NCBI GenBank assembly: GCA_903642325.1
Contig: CAHJWM010000007.1
Span: forward strand, 62,001-126,000
Source: Myxococcales bacterium
Lineage (GTDB): Bacteria > Myxococcota_A > Polyangia > Polyangiales > Polyangiaceae
Reading direction: 5' to 3'
DNA: 64,000 bases
Below are positions 26,009 to 35,082 of this stretch, one piece after another (position 1 is the stretch's first letter; every line of letters begins with the position of its first letter). A program made the translations under genes and the position numbers. The notes beneath the pieces were generated by a model, which was not told where the DNA came from, made no database searches, and was given only the letters and a program-made list of their open reading frames with translations.

Positions 26009-26989
26009 GTGACCTTCGACCTCCTCCTCAAGAAATACTTCACCGGCGTCGTGCTGGCGTTCGTCGCGCTTGCGGCCTACTTCCAGGCCGCTGGCGCCAC
26101 GCAGTTACTCGGCGCGGCCCTTTCTGCGCCCGCATCGAGCGCCGTGCCAGGGCGCGCGGCGGCGCTCGTCGCTTCCACACCAAGGTCTCGCCCCACCGCG
26201 GACGCCATCATCGCTCGCAATCCGTTCGACTCGGTAACGGGCCCGCTCAACGGGGTGCCGGTGGATGTGCCCGTGCCGGCCAAGAGCGCAATCGACAACA
26301 GCGATCCGTTGAGCGCGCCGATCTGCGATAGCCCCGCGGCCTTCATCATCACCGAATCTTCGAATCCGATCTGGTCGGTCGCCGCGCTGCAAGGCCCCGG
26401 CGAGCCGCGACCAAAAATGCATCGCGTCGGGGACGATGTGGGCGGCAAGAAGGTCGAGTTCATCGGCTTCAATCCTCGTGAAAACACCCCTTCGGTGTGG
26501 CTTTCGAACGGCGGCACGCTCTGTCAAGCAATGCTCTTCCGGACGCAACCGGTGCAGCCGGCTACTGCTCCGACTCCAGTCGCTGCCCCGATGCTCGCGC
26601 CGCCGCCGCCCGCCGGCGGTCCGAACCCGGTGCCGGCCGACATTGCCTCTAAAATTCAGAAGATCAGTGACACGGAGTTCAATATCGATCGCTCTGTCGT
26701 GGACAAGATTTTGGAAAATCAAGCCGAGCTGATGAAGTCTGCGCGCATCGTACCGGAGACGAAGGACGGCAAAGTGCTAGGCATTCGCCTGTTCGGAATT
26801 CGCCCCGATACGCTGCTCGGTACGCTCGGTCTGCAGAACGGTGATCGCTTGGAAGCCATCAACGGCTTCAATATGGGTAGCCCAGAAAAAGCGCTCGAAG
26901 CATATGCCCGTTTGAGGACCGCGACCGCTCTGGACGTCAATGTCAACCGGCGCGGCGCGCCGGTGGCGATCGCCTTTCATATCAAGTGA
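26009..26989 (+). CDS. gspC: Type II secretion system protein GspC
   Basis: 326 residues from GTG 26009. The layout is that of GspC: short cytoplasmic start, one membrane helix (about 11-30), a Pro/Ala-rich linker, an HR domain (about 95-175, with 'NPIWSVAALQGPGEPRPKMHRVGDDV') that contacts the secretin, a second Pro-rich linker (about 185-210) and a C-terminal PDZ-like domain ('GIRLFGIRPDTLLGTLGLQ', 'NGDRLEAINGFNM'). GspC links the inner-membrane platform to the outer-membrane secretin and helps choose substrates. It opens the operon; the stop overlaps the gspD start (GTGA). No in-frame alternative start fits the membrane helix better. Confidence 0.92.
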   Translation: MTFDLLLKKYFTGVVLAFVALAAYFQAAGATQLLGAALSAPASSAVPGRAAALVASTPRSRPTADAIIARNPFDSVTGPLNGVPVDVPVPAKSAIDNSDPLSAPICDSPAAFIITESSNPIWSVAALQGPGEPRPKMHRVGDDVGGKKVEFIGFNPRENTPSVWLSNGGTLCQAMLFRTQPVQPATAPTPVAAPMLAPPPPAGGPNPVPADIASKIQKISDTEFNIDRSVVDKILENQAELMKSARIVPETKDGKVLGIRLFGIRPDTLLGTLGLQNGDRLEAINGFNMGSPEKALEAYARLRTATALDVNVNRRGAPVAIAFHIK

Positions 26990-29673
26990 GTGACCCCGTG
27001 ACCACCGTGCCTTCGATCTCAAAGTTTTCGCGTCCGTTGGGGCTCCGCACCCAGATACGCACGGCGTCGCTCGCGTTCCTCTTGGCCGCGTCGGCGTCTG
27101 CGCAAGATGCAACGCCGGGCGCGCCCGTTCGCAAGTCGGCCGAGCAGATCCGCACCGCCATTCGCAAAGCAGCGGTCCCCCGCGCGGCCGCGCCGCTCGC
27201 CGCCACGCCGCTCGCCGCGCCCGTTTCGGTTGGCGTGACGACGCCGGCTTTGCCGTCCCCCGCCGATCGTGATCCGCCCGGAGCTGCACCCGCGCTGCCA
27301 ACGACGATGGATAAGATTGCTACGGCGACGGATGTGCCATTTCACCCTCAGGGCGGCGGGCAGCTCGTCAAATTCAATTTGCAGGATGCCGACTTGGCGG
27401 AGCTCGTGAACCATATCAGTGGGCTCACCGGCAAGCGCTTCATTTACGGCGCCAAGGTGCGGACGATCAAGGCAACCGTGGTTTCGCCAGAGCCTGTCAC
27501 GCTGGAGGAAGCGTACCAAGCGTTTCTTTCCATTTTAGACGCGAACGGGATGACCGTCGTGCCCCATGGCAGATTTCTCAAGATCATCGATAGCGGCGGC
27601 GCCGTCACCCAGCCCACGCCGGTGATTGCGCGCGGTGAGCCCGTGCCGGACTCGGATCGCTTCGTCACTCGTTTGTATCGCTTGGAGCACGTCAGTAGTG
27701 ACGAGGCCCTCGCGCTGCTCGGCAAATTCAAGAGCCGGGACGGGGACCTTTCGGTCTACGCCCCAGGCAAGCTTCTGATCATCACCGATACGGCGACGCA
27801 AGTGCGACGCTTGATGCGAATCGTGGAAGAGATCGACGTGGGCGGCTCGGGGCAGCACATGTGGATCGAGCCAGTCCACAATGGCACGGCTCAAGAGCTG
27901 GCCAAGCGCGTGAATGAGCTGTTCGATCTGGGTACGGCGGCGGGCGCCCCGGGCTCTGCCGGTGCAAATTCCAAAGCCAGTGGCTTGAGCAAGGTCATCG
28001 CCGACGAGCAAACGAATTCCCTAATCGTGGTGGGTACCGAGGACTCTTACCTACGCCTGCTCGAAGTGTTGAAACGTCTCGATTCGCAATCGGCGGAGAC
28101 CGGTAAAATCCACGTGTTCGCTCTGCAACACGCAATCGCCGAAGAGATGTCGGCGACCCTCAATCAAATGCTCGGTGGGGCCGGCGGTCGTCCGCCCGCC
28201 GCCGCTGGTGCCGCGCCCGGCGGCGCGGCCGCAGGAACCTTCGAAGGTGAGCTACGCGTTACCGCCGACAAGAGTACGAACTCGCTCATCATCACGTCGT
28301 CGAATCGGGATTACGCGACCATGCGTCTGGTCGTCGACAAGCTCGACCACGCGCGCCGTCAGGTATTCATCGAAGCCGTAATCATGGACCTGTCCGTATC
28401 GGATTCGACGTCGCTCGGGGTGTCGTTTCACGGCGGCGCGCCACTGAACAACGATCAGACGTTGTTGTTGGGCGGTTTCAATGCCGGCAAATCCATTGGT
28501 TTTCCGGCGGATCCGAGCCTGCTTCAAGGCTTTGCGGCGGGTATTCGCGGGCCCGCAATACCCGGCACGGCCAACCTACTCGGCAACGGTCTCAGCATCC
28601 CTGCATTCGGTGTCGTCCTGAACGCCATTGCCTCGAGCGGTCGCTCCAATATCTTGGCGACGCCGCACATCATCGCTACCGATAACGTGGCCGCCGAGAT
28701 CAGCATCGGTGAGAACATACCGCTCCAAACCAACGTCGGCGGCGGAGCGTCCGCGCTGACCAGCCTAGCGGGCGGCGCGGCGGGCACGGCCGGCCTCGGC
28801 AGCTTGCTCGGGGGGCTCGGAGGCTTCGCCGCGCAACGCCAAGACGTCGGCAACAAGATCAAGGTCACGCCGCACATCAATGAGTCCAACCAAGTGCGTT
28901 TGGAGATCGACCAAGAGAGCAGCGCACCGGGTGCGACCTCTGGCACCCTCGGCGCAGTCAGCATCACCAAGCGCACGGCCAACACCACCGTCGTGGTTCA
29001 GGATCAGCAAACCATCGTGATCGGCGGGCTGATGAGCGATGAATACACCACCTCGCGTACCAAGGTGCCAGTGCTGGGTGACCTGCCCCTGCTGGGGGCC
29101 TTGTTCCGCACTTCCGACGTACAGAAACGAAAGAAGAGCTTGCTGTTGGTTCTGACGCCCCACGTCATCCGCGATCAGGAAGACCTCCGGAAGATCTTCG
29201 AGCGCAAGATGCAGGAGCGGCAAGAATTTTTGGATCGTTACATGGTGTTCTCGGGTGAGGATTGGAAAGCGCCGCACGACTGGTCGCGCACCAGCGGTCT
29301 GGTCGAGGACATTCGCAAAGCCTTCTTCGAAGTTGCCGAGCAAGAGCGGCTCGAGCAGGAGAGCAAACCGCGCGAAAATCCGGCGCGAGAGCCAAGCGAT
29401 CCGATCGAGCTGCCGAGCGACGTGCACGGCGTCGGGGCCGCCGCGCCGCAATCGGGCATGGGCAGCAGCAACACGACCAATCTGGGCAATCCGGCGCCGC
29501 GCAGGGTCGCACAGCCTGCGCTCGGTGCGCCGGCTCCGGCGGCGCCGGGCTCGAACGCCCCGACCGCGCCGCCGCCTACACCCCCGCCAGCTTCCCCCAC
29601 GCAGGGCAATAACGAGCCGGCATTTCGAATCAATCCGCTCGCGCGTAGCGTGAACGCCGATCGCGTGGAGTGA
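26986..29673 (+). CDS. gspD: Type II secretion system secretin GspD
   Basis: 895 residues, starting at GTG 26986 overlapping the gspC stop; GTG 26998 is an alternative. A cleavable signal peptide ends at 'AASASAQD' (about residue 40). An unusual Ala/Pro-rich spacer follows (42-110), then N0 ('VKFNLQDADLAELVNHISGL'), N1-N3 modules (about 200-460) and the secretin beta-barrel domain (about 470-730) with the hallmark 'VPVLGDLPLLGALFR'. Gly/Ala-rich inserts occur in N3 and the gate region. The C-terminal ~150 residues are a polar then Pro/Ala-rich tail, longer than usual, where a pilotin-binding S-domain would lie. It forms the outer-membrane channel. The gspE start overlaps its stop. Confidence 0.95.
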   Translation: MSDPVTTVPSISKFSRPLGLRTQIRTASLAFLLAASASAQDATPGAPVRKSAEQIRTAIRKAAVPRAAAPLAATPLAAPVSVGVTTPALPSPADRDPPGAAPALPTTMDKIATATDVPFHPQGGGQLVKFNLQDADLAELVNHISGLTGKRFIYGAKVRTIKATVVSPEPVTLEEAYQAFLSILDANGMTVVPHGRFLKIIDSGGAVTQPTPVIARGEPVPDSDRFVTRLYRLEHVSSDEALALLGKFKSRDGDLSVYAPGKLLIITDTATQVRRLMRIVEEIDVGGSGQHMWIEPVHNGTAQELAKRVNELFDLGTAAGAPGSAGANSKASGLSKVIADEQTNSLIVVGTEDSYLRLLEVLKRLDSQSAETGKIHVFALQHAIAEEMSATLNQMLGGAGGRPPAAAGAAPGGAAAGTFEGELRVTADKSTNSLIITSSNRDYATMRLVVDKLDHARRQVFIEAVIMDLSVSDSTSLGVSFHGGAPLNNDQTLLLGGFNAGKSIGFPADPSLLQGFAAGIRGPAIPGTANLLGNGLSIPAFGVVLNAIASSGRSNILATPHIIATDNVAAEISIGENIPLQTNVGGGASALTSLAGGAAGTAGLGSLLGGLGGFAAQRQDVGNKIKVTPHINESNQVRLEIDQESSAPGATSGTLGAVSITKRTANTTVVVQDQQTIVIGGLMSDEYTTSRTKVPVLGDLPLLGALFRTSDVQKRKKSLLLVLTPHVIRDQEDLRKIFERKMQERQEFLDRYMVFSGEDWKAPHDWSRTSGLVEDIRKAFFEVAEQERLEQESKPRENPAREPSDPIELPSDVHGVGAAAPQSGMGSSNTTNLGNPAPRRVAQPALGAPAPAAPGSNAPTAPPPTPPPASPTQGNNEPAFRINPLARSVNADRVE

Positions 29674-31445
29674 GCATGCAAGAGCAACGCGCGCTCGGCA
29701 ATATTCTGGTTCGGCACGGCGTCCTGCCGGAGGTCGCGCTCGAGCCTTTCTACGCGCAGCAGCGGGAAAAGGCGACGCCGCTTTTCGAGCTGCTGTTGAC
29801 TTCGAAGCTTGCAACCCCGAGCACGTTGGCGCGCGCGCTGGCTGCAGAGTGTCGCCTGCCGTTCGTGGAAACGATCGACGTCGGAAGCGTGCCAGCCGAC
29901 ATGGCCAACAAGCTTCCCATCGGCTACGCCAAGACGCACAAGATCCTGGTCGTTGGGTACTATGACGATCGCGTCGAGGTGGTGTGCGCAGACCCGCTCG
30001 ACACGGACGGGCTGGACGATATCCGCGCGGCCTTTCAAAAGCCGGTGTTGTTGTCGGTAGCGCCCGCCGACACGGTGATCGATGCGATCAACCAAGTCTA
30101 CGAGCGACAGCAAACGATCAGCGAGCTCGAAACCGCGGAGGTCGCTGATGCGGAAGAGATCGATATCCTCGACTCGGACGACGACGCGCCGATCATTCGC
30201 TGGGTAAATGGCCTATTTTCGCAGTCGGTGAAAGAGCGAGCAAGCGACATTCACATCGAGCCCGAAGAGCGAGAGGTGGTGGTGCGCTACCGTGTAGACG
30301 GGCAATTGTACGTAGCCCGCCGCGCCAGCTTGCAGTTCATGAGCTCCGTCATCGCGCGCGTGAAGATCATGGCCGGCTTGAACATCGCCGAAAAGCGACT
30401 GCCGCAAGACGGTCGCATTTCACTCCGTATTGCCGGTCGTAGCATCGACGTACGCGTCTCGACGATTCCGACCAGTCGCGATCACGAGCGAATCGTCATG
30501 CGTCTATTGCACAAAACCAGCAAACTGCTCGACATCGCCGAGGTCGGCTTCGCCGAGCGTGACCGCTGGCTGATGGAATACTTGATTCATCGGCCGAACG
30601 GAATTTTGTTGGTAACGGGGCCCACCGGTAGTGGCAAGACCACGACCCTGTATGCTTGCCTGAACAAGATCAACCGGCCCAAGATCAATATCCTCACCGC
30701 GGAGGATCCAGTCGAATACGAGATCGGAGGAGTTCACCAAGTCGCGGTGCAGGCAAAGATCGGCCTGACCTTCGCCAGCGCGCTGCGCGCCTTTTTACGG
30801 CAAGATCCGGACGTCATCATGGTCGGCGAGATTCGCGACCGCGAGACCGCCGAGATAGCGATCCACGCGTCCATGACGGGGCATCTGGTGTTGAGCACGC
30901 TGCACACCAATGACGCGGCCAGCGCGGTGACGCGCCTCGTGGAGATGGACATCGAGGCGTTTTTGGTGCGCTCGACGGTGATCGGCATTCTGGCCCAGCG
31001 CCTGGTGCGCGTGCTGTGCCCCCACTGCAAGGAGGCCTACGAGGCGACGCCGTTCGAGCTTTCCCAGCTGGGTATCGATCCGGATCGCACGCGGCGTCGC
31101 GATGAGCGCGTGCTCTCGCCGCGCTACACGGCGCAAGGTGTCAATTACGAGCCGGTCGGGTGGCGCGGCCCGGGCATGCCCACGCTTTATCGCGCGGTCG
31201 GCTGCCAACACTGCGAAAAGAAGGGCTTTACCGGACGGATGGGCATCTACGAGCTGCTCGTCGCCGACGACGCGGTAGGCGCTCTAGTGCTAGCCAGCGC
31301 GGATGCCCAGACCATCAAGCGCGCGGCCCAAAGTCAGGGTATGGACTCTCTGCGCGACGATGGCGCACGTAAAGTCCTCCTGGGTCTGACCACGGTCGAA
31401 GAAGTCGTGGCCGCCACTCAAGAAGACGTAATCGTCGACTCATAG
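29670..31445 (+). CDS. gspE: Type II secretion ATPase GspE
   Basis: 591 residues from GTG 29670, overlapping gspD (ATG 29676 is a near-equal alternative). It is the cytoplasmic hexameric ATPase that powers pseudopilus assembly. The N-terminal T2SSE_N (GspII_E) domain covers about 1-160. Walker A is GPTGSGKTT (317-325, Lys323); the Asp box 'ILTAEDPVEYE', Walker B 'QDPDVIMVGEIRDRETAEIA' and His box 'GHLVLSTLHTNDA' follow. The zinc-binding tetracysteine is CPHC and CQHC, separated by about 60 residues, followed by 'GRMGIYELL'. All catalytic features are intact. gspF begins 10 bases after the stop. Confidence 0.97.
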   Translation: MSMQEQRALGNILVRHGVLPEVALEPFYAQQREKATPLFELLLTSKLATPSTLARALAAECRLPFVETIDVGSVPADMANKLPIGYAKTHKILVVGYYDDRVEVVCADPLDTDGLDDIRAAFQKPVLLSVAPADTVIDAINQVYERQQTISELETAEVADAEEIDILDSDDDAPIIRWVNGLFSQSVKERASDIHIEPEEREVVVRYRVDGQLYVARRASLQFMSSVIARVKIMAGLNIAEKRLPQDGRISLRIAGRSIDVRVSTIPTSRDHERIVMRLLHKTSKLLDIAEVGFAERDRWLMEYLIHRPNGILLVTGPTGSGKTTTLYACLNKINRPKINILTAEDPVEYEIGGVHQVAVQAKIGLTFASALRAFLRQDPDVIMVGEIRDRETAEIAIHASMTGHLVLSTLHTNDAASAVTRLVEMDIEAFLVRSTVIGILAQRLVRVLCPHCKEAYEATPFELSQLGIDPDRTRRRDERVLSPRYTAQGVNYEPVGWRGPGMPTLYRAVGCQHCEKKGFTGRMGIYELLVADDAVGALVLASADAQTIKRAAQSQGMDSLRDDGARKVLLGLTTVEEVVAATQEDVIVDS

Positions 31446-31455
31446 GTGCCGAGCC

Positions 31456-32682
31456 ATGGCTGTCTTCGAGTATCGCGGAATCCAAATTACGTCCGGCAAG
31501 CCGGTCAAAGGCTACCGAGACGCAGACAACGCCAAGTCCCTGCGCGCGGTGTTGCGCAAGGACGGGGTACTGCTCACTCAAGCGAACGAGGAAGCGGAGC
31601 GCGGTAGCAAGGGCGGGCGCAAGCTCGATCTATTCGCCTTCATGAAGCGTCCGTCTACCGCTGACGTCGCAGTGATGACCCGGCAGCTCGCCACGCTGGT
31701 CCGCGCCGGCGTCCCGCTCGTAGAATCGGTGGCAGCGTTGACCGAACAGGTCGAGAAAGAGCAACTCAAGCGCACGCTCACCAGCGTGCGTGAAACGCTG
31801 AATGAAGGCACGGCCTTTGCCAAGAGCCTCGAAGCGCATCCCACGATTTTTCCGCCGCTCTACGTTAATATGGTAGCGGCCGGCGAGGCTTCGGGAACCT
31901 TGGAAGCGGTGCTCGAGCGTTTGGCCGACTTCATGGAAGGTCAGGCCAGGTTGAAGGGCAAGGTGACCGCCGCCCTCGCGTACCCGGTCTTGATGATGTT
32001 CATCGGCATCGTCATGGTCGGCGTGCTGATGGTGGCCGTGGTGCCGAAGGTGACGAGCATCTTCGACAACCTGGGGCACGCATTGCCCTGGTACACCCGG
32101 CTCTTGATCGTCGTATCCAACGTGGTGGCCGGTTACTGGTGGCTGATCATCGCCGTGACCGTCGGCACGGTGGTGGGCTTTCGTCGTTGGCGTGCCACGC
32201 CAGCGGGTAGGCTGAAGTGGGATTCCTTCCGATTGGTGGTTCCGATCTTCGGTCGTCTGCAGCTGCTCGTGTCGGTCGCGCGCTTCGCGCGCACGCTGTC
32301 CACCCTCTTGTCGAGTGGAGTGCAGCTGCTTCAAGCGATGGAAATTGGCCGCCACGTTCTAGAAAATTCGCGGCTCGAGGCCGTGATCAGTGAGGCCATT
32401 GGCTCGATCCGCGGTGGAGAAAGCATCGCGGAGCCGCTCAAGCGCGCCCGGGTTTTCCCGCCCATGGTCACGCACATGATCGCCGTTGGCGAAAAAACCG
32501 GTCAGCTCGAGGCCATGCTCGAGAATGTGAGCCGCGCTTACGAGGCCGACGTCGAAACCCGTGTCGTTGCTCTCACGAGCTTGCTCGAGCCGCTGATGAT
32601 CGTCTTGCTGGGTGGAGTCGTCGGTTTCATTGCCATGGCCATTCTGATGCCTCTGATCCAGATGAACGAGCTGGTGCAGTGA
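31456..32682 (+). CDS. gspF: Type II secretion inner-membrane platform protein GspF
   Basis: 408 residues, the usual GspF length. Two T2SSF domains are present (about 72-195 and 275-400). Family landmarks are 'MTRQLATLVRAGVPLVESV' (residues 74-92), 'GEASGTLEAVLERLADFME' and, in the second half, 'FARTLSTLLSSGVQLLQAME' and 'VGEKTGQLEAMLENVS'. Membrane segments lie near 172-198, 218-240 and 375-400. GspF is the polytopic platform protein that contacts GspE and GspL. Its stop codon overlaps the next gene's GTG start by 4 bases. Confidence 0.96.
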   Translation: MAVFEYRGIQITSGKPVKGYRDADNAKSLRAVLRKDGVLLTQANEEAERGSKGGRKLDLFAFMKRPSTADVAVMTRQLATLVRAGVPLVESVAALTEQVEKEQLKRTLTSVRETLNEGTAFAKSLEAHPTIFPPLYVNMVAAGEASGTLEAVLERLADFMEGQARLKGKVTAALAYPVLMMFIGIVMVGVLMVAVVPKVTSIFDNLGHALPWYTRLLIVVSNVVAGYWWLIIAVTVGTVVGFRRWRATPAGRLKWDSFRLVVPIFGRLQLLVSVARFARTLSTLLSSGVQLLQAMEIGRHVLENSRLEAVISEAIGSIRGGESIAEPLKRARVFPPMVTHMIAVGEKTGQLEAMLENVSRAYEADVETRVVALTSLLEPLMIVLLGGVVGFIAMAILMPLIQMNELVQ

Positions 32683-33104
32683 TGGTTGGCGCTCGCCGCT
32701 TCGCCACGGTCGAACGCCGGATCCGCTTTCCCTGGGAGCGCCGAGGCGGCCTACGCGCCCTACTCAAGCTCGGGCGCGCCGGTCCCGTCCTGCTCGTGCT
32801 CGGAGTGCTGGCGTTCATCGTCACGCTCGGGGTGCGCGAGCGCCGCAGCGCGGGTGTGCGTCAAACTCGCGCGACGCTGATTGGCGTTCGCCGCGCGCTC
32901 GACGCTTATCGCGCCGACAACGACGGTGGCTGTCCGAGCGGGCTCGACAAGCTCGCCGCCTATGGAAATTTCAAAGAAACGCCCACCGACGCTTGGGGGC
33001 ACGCTCTTCGGTTCAGTTGCCCGGCTCGCCGCGAAGGAGAAGCCTATCAGCTCTCGAGCGACGGACCGGATGGCGAACCGGGTGGGCTCGATCGAGTAGA
33101 ATGA
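32679..33104 (+). CDS. GspG-like pseudopilin paralogue without a prepilin cleavage site
   Basis: 141 residues (GTG 32679; ATG 32682 is the next codon). The C-terminal half is clearly GspG-like: 'DAWGHALRFSC' (104-114) and 'YQLSSDGPDGEPGGLDRVE' correspond to the GspG motifs around the calcium site. Cys85 and Cys114 match a cysteine pair in the GspG encoded next to it. The N-terminus differs: 34 basic residues precede a hydrophobic segment (35-52) and there is no G-(F/L/V)-T-L-x-E prepilin-peptidase site. It should therefore stay as an uncleaved, single-span membrane protein with a periplasmic GspG-like head. It sits between gspF and gspG in the operon, so a role in the same machine is likely; what it does is unknown. 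Confidence 0.82.
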   Translation: MMVGARRFATVERRIRFPWERRGGLRALLKLGRAGPVLLVLGVLAFIVTLGVRERRSAGVRQTRATLIGVRRALDAYRADNDGGCPSGLDKLAAYGNFKETPTDAWGHALRFSCPARREGEAYQLSSDGPDGEPGGLDRVE

Positions 33105-33114
33105 CGAGGAACCC

Positions 33115-33576
33115 ATGAACACGAAAACAATGGATTTTAGCCGTACTGAGGCGTTTCAACGATGGTCGAGCCGGTGGCGCACGTGCCGCCTACAGCGAGG
33201 CGTGACGCTCGTCGAGGTGCTGATCGTGGTCGCGATCATCGCCATGGTGGCCGGCGGCGTCGCCGTGTTCGCTTTGCCCAAGTACAAGGAAGCGCAGATC
33301 AAGAACGCCGAAACGGGCGCGCGCATCGTGCGTACGGCAGTGCAGCAATGGCAGGCCGCCAACAACGAGACGAGCTGCCCCACCATCAGTCAGCTCGTTC
33401 AAGAAAAGCAGCTCGACCCCGGTCAGAGCACGAACGACTCCTGGAATCAGCCGTACACACTGACCTGCACGGACGATGAAGTGGTCATTTCGTCCAACGG
33501 CCCGGACAAGAAGAAGGGGACCAAGGACGACATCGTCGTTCCGAAGGGCGCGGGGACGAGCGCCGAAACGCAATAG
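33115..33576 (+). CDS. gspG: Major pseudopilin GspG
   Basis: 153 residues. The prepilin-peptidase site is 'RGVTLVEVLIVVAII' with Glu at +5, followed by the hydrophobic alpha-1 helix. The leader of about 29 residues is longer than normal, so a later start is possible. The globular part has the GspG signatures 'DSWNQPYTLTC' and 'VVISSNGPDKKKGTKDDI', the latter equivalent to the calcium-binding loop. GspG is the main subunit of the periplasmic pseudopilus that pushes substrates through GspD. It lies 10 bases after the GspG-like gene and 13 bases before gspH. Confidence 0.95.
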   Translation: MNTKTMDFSRTEAFQRWSSRWRTCRLQRGVTLVEVLIVVAIIAMVAGGVAVFALPKYKEAQIKNAETGARIVRTAVQQWQAANNETSCPTISQLVQEKQLDPGQSTNDSWNQPYTLTCTDDEVVISSNGPDKKKGTKDDIVVPKGAGTSAETQ

Positions 33577-33589
33577 TCGCCCAAACGTG

Positions 33590-34309
33590 ATGCCGACTGC
33601 ACTCCCAAGAGCGTTCCAAGGTGCGCGCCGCGAGCAGCGCGGGCTCACCCTCGTCGAGCTCTTGATCGTGGTCGCCTTGATTGCCGTGCTCGGCGGCTCG
33701 GTGCTGATGGGCCCGGGCATGCTCGAAGGCAGTCGCCTCAAGTCTGCGGCGACGCTGATCGTCAGCGGAATTCGTTTGGGGATTGCCCGAGCCAGCACCA
33801 CGGGGCGCCCAACCCGGCTGGCCTTCGACCTAGACAACGCAAAAATGACGCTCGAAGAAGCGAGCACCAGCGTCGTGCTACGCGAACACACCAAAGACGC
33901 GAGCTCTGGCGCCGAGCCGTCGACCGAGCTCGAACGGAAGGCTCACGCCGAATCCGACCGCATTCTGGAGGGCCCTCACTCTCCGCGCCCGAGCTTCAAA
34001 GCAGTCGCGGGCTTCAACGCGGCCGAGGGTGACAAGGGCCCGGCCCGATCACTCGGCAACGGCGTCGAGTTCATCAGCGTGCAGACGGATCACGACGACG
34101 AGCCGCGCACGAGCGGGCGCGCCTATCTGTATTTTTTCCCAGGCGGTACGACCGAGCGCGCCTCGGTTCAGCTCAAACGTCGCGGAGACGACACCGGCCT
34201 GACCGTGACCGTCAGCGGGCTCACCGGCCGCGCCAAGATCGACCGCGGACGGATCGAGCTGCCTCGGGCTCGTACCGACGGTGAGGCGAGCGAGCGCGAG
34301 GAGCGATGA
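33590..34309 (+). CDS. gspH: Minor pseudopilin GspH
   Basis: 239 residues from ATG 33590; the frame is open upstream to 33476, but that part overlaps gspG. The cleavage motif 'RGLTLVELLIVVALI' lies near residue 20, and the N-terminal helix continues to about residue 45. The periplasmic domain is larger than in typical GspH (about 170 residues), with an insert rich in charged residues between about 90 and 140. 'TLIVSGIRLGIARASTTGRP' after the helix is typical of GspH/FimT. The minor pseudopilins H, I, J and K form the tip that starts pseudopilus assembly. The stop overlaps gspI (ATGA). Confidence 0.9.
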   Translation: MPTALPRAFQGARREQRGLTLVELLIVVALIAVLGGSVLMGPGMLEGSRLKSAATLIVSGIRLGIARASTTGRPTRLAFDLDNAKMTLEEASTSVVLREHTKDASSGAEPSTELERKAHAESDRILEGPHSPRPSFKAVAGFNAAEGDKGPARSLGNGVEFISVQTDHDDEPRTSGRAYLYFFPGGTTERASVQLKRRGDDTGLTVTVSGLTGRAKIDRGRIELPRARTDGEASEREER

Positions 34310-35082
34310 GTCGCGCGCTCGATCAGCGGGGCTTCACCTTGCTCGAGGTCTTGGTCGCAATTGCCATCCTGGGCCTCGGGTTGACCGTCATTTTGGGCTC
34401 TCAGGTGGGCCTGTTCACGAATGCGGCGCGCGGCGAGCATCTGACGGTCGCGACCAACCTGGTCCGCTGCAAGATGAGCGAGATCGAGGTCAAGCTCTTG
34501 ACGTACGGCTATCAGCTTACTGACGAAACGGACGAAGGCGTGTGTTGCGCTGGTGAAGATCTGGACAGCGACGGTTATCGTTGCTCGTGGAAGATAGAGC
34601 GCGTCAAGCTACCCGAGCTGCCGCTCAGCGGGATGGACGCCGGCGCAAACCCAGGCGGGGATGGTGGCTTGGATCTGGGCCCAATCGGTCTCTTGACCGG
34701 CCTCAATCAACCAGGCGGCCAGAGCCTGGGCAACAAGGCCAACCCCACCGATCTCGCCAAGACGCTAGGTAATGCGCCGAGCCCGATGAGCCTCGCTCCA
34801 ATGATGATGAGCATGGTCTATCCGACTTTGAAGCCCATGCTCGAGGCCAGCATTCGCAAAGTGAGCGTGACTGTCACGTACAAGGAGGGCAAGTTCGATC
34901 GCGAGCTCTTGGTCACGCAATACGTGACCAACCCTCAGCAGGGGCAGCTCGATCCCGCCGTCGCCGGCAGCGGCGGAGGCACTGGCCTCGGCGCGCTCGG
35001 AGGTCTGCTTCCCGGAGCTTCGGCTCCCAGCACCGGTACCCTTGGTACGACGGGAACCACGACGGGGTTCGGCACGCGATGA
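34306..35082 (+). CDS. gspI: Minor pseudopilin GspI
   Basis: 258 residues, with a short leader and the cleavage motif 'RGFTLLEVLVAIAILGLGL' starting at residue 8. The segment 'ATNLVRCKMSEIE' after the helix is typical of GspI ('A..LA..ki.E'). It is about twice the usual length because of a Gly/Leu/Asn-rich insert (about 110-165, e.g. 'GLNQPGGQSLGNKANPTD') and a Gly/Thr-rich tail from about 220. A cysteine pair (CCAG) near residue 75 may be structural. The ATG overlaps the gspH stop, and the stop overlaps gspJ. Confidence 0.88.
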   Translation: MSRALDQRGFTLLEVLVAIAILGLGLTVILGSQVGLFTNAARGEHLTVATNLVRCKMSEIEVKLLTYGYQLTDETDEGVCCAGEDLDSDGYRCSWKIERVKLPELPLSGMDAGANPGGDGGLDLGPIGLLTGLNQPGGQSLGNKANPTDLAKTLGNAPSPMSLAPMMMSMVYPTLKPMLEASIRKVSVTVTYKEGKFDRELLVTQYVTNPQQGQLDPAVAGSGGGTGLGALGGLLPGASAPSTGTLGTTGTTTGFGTR

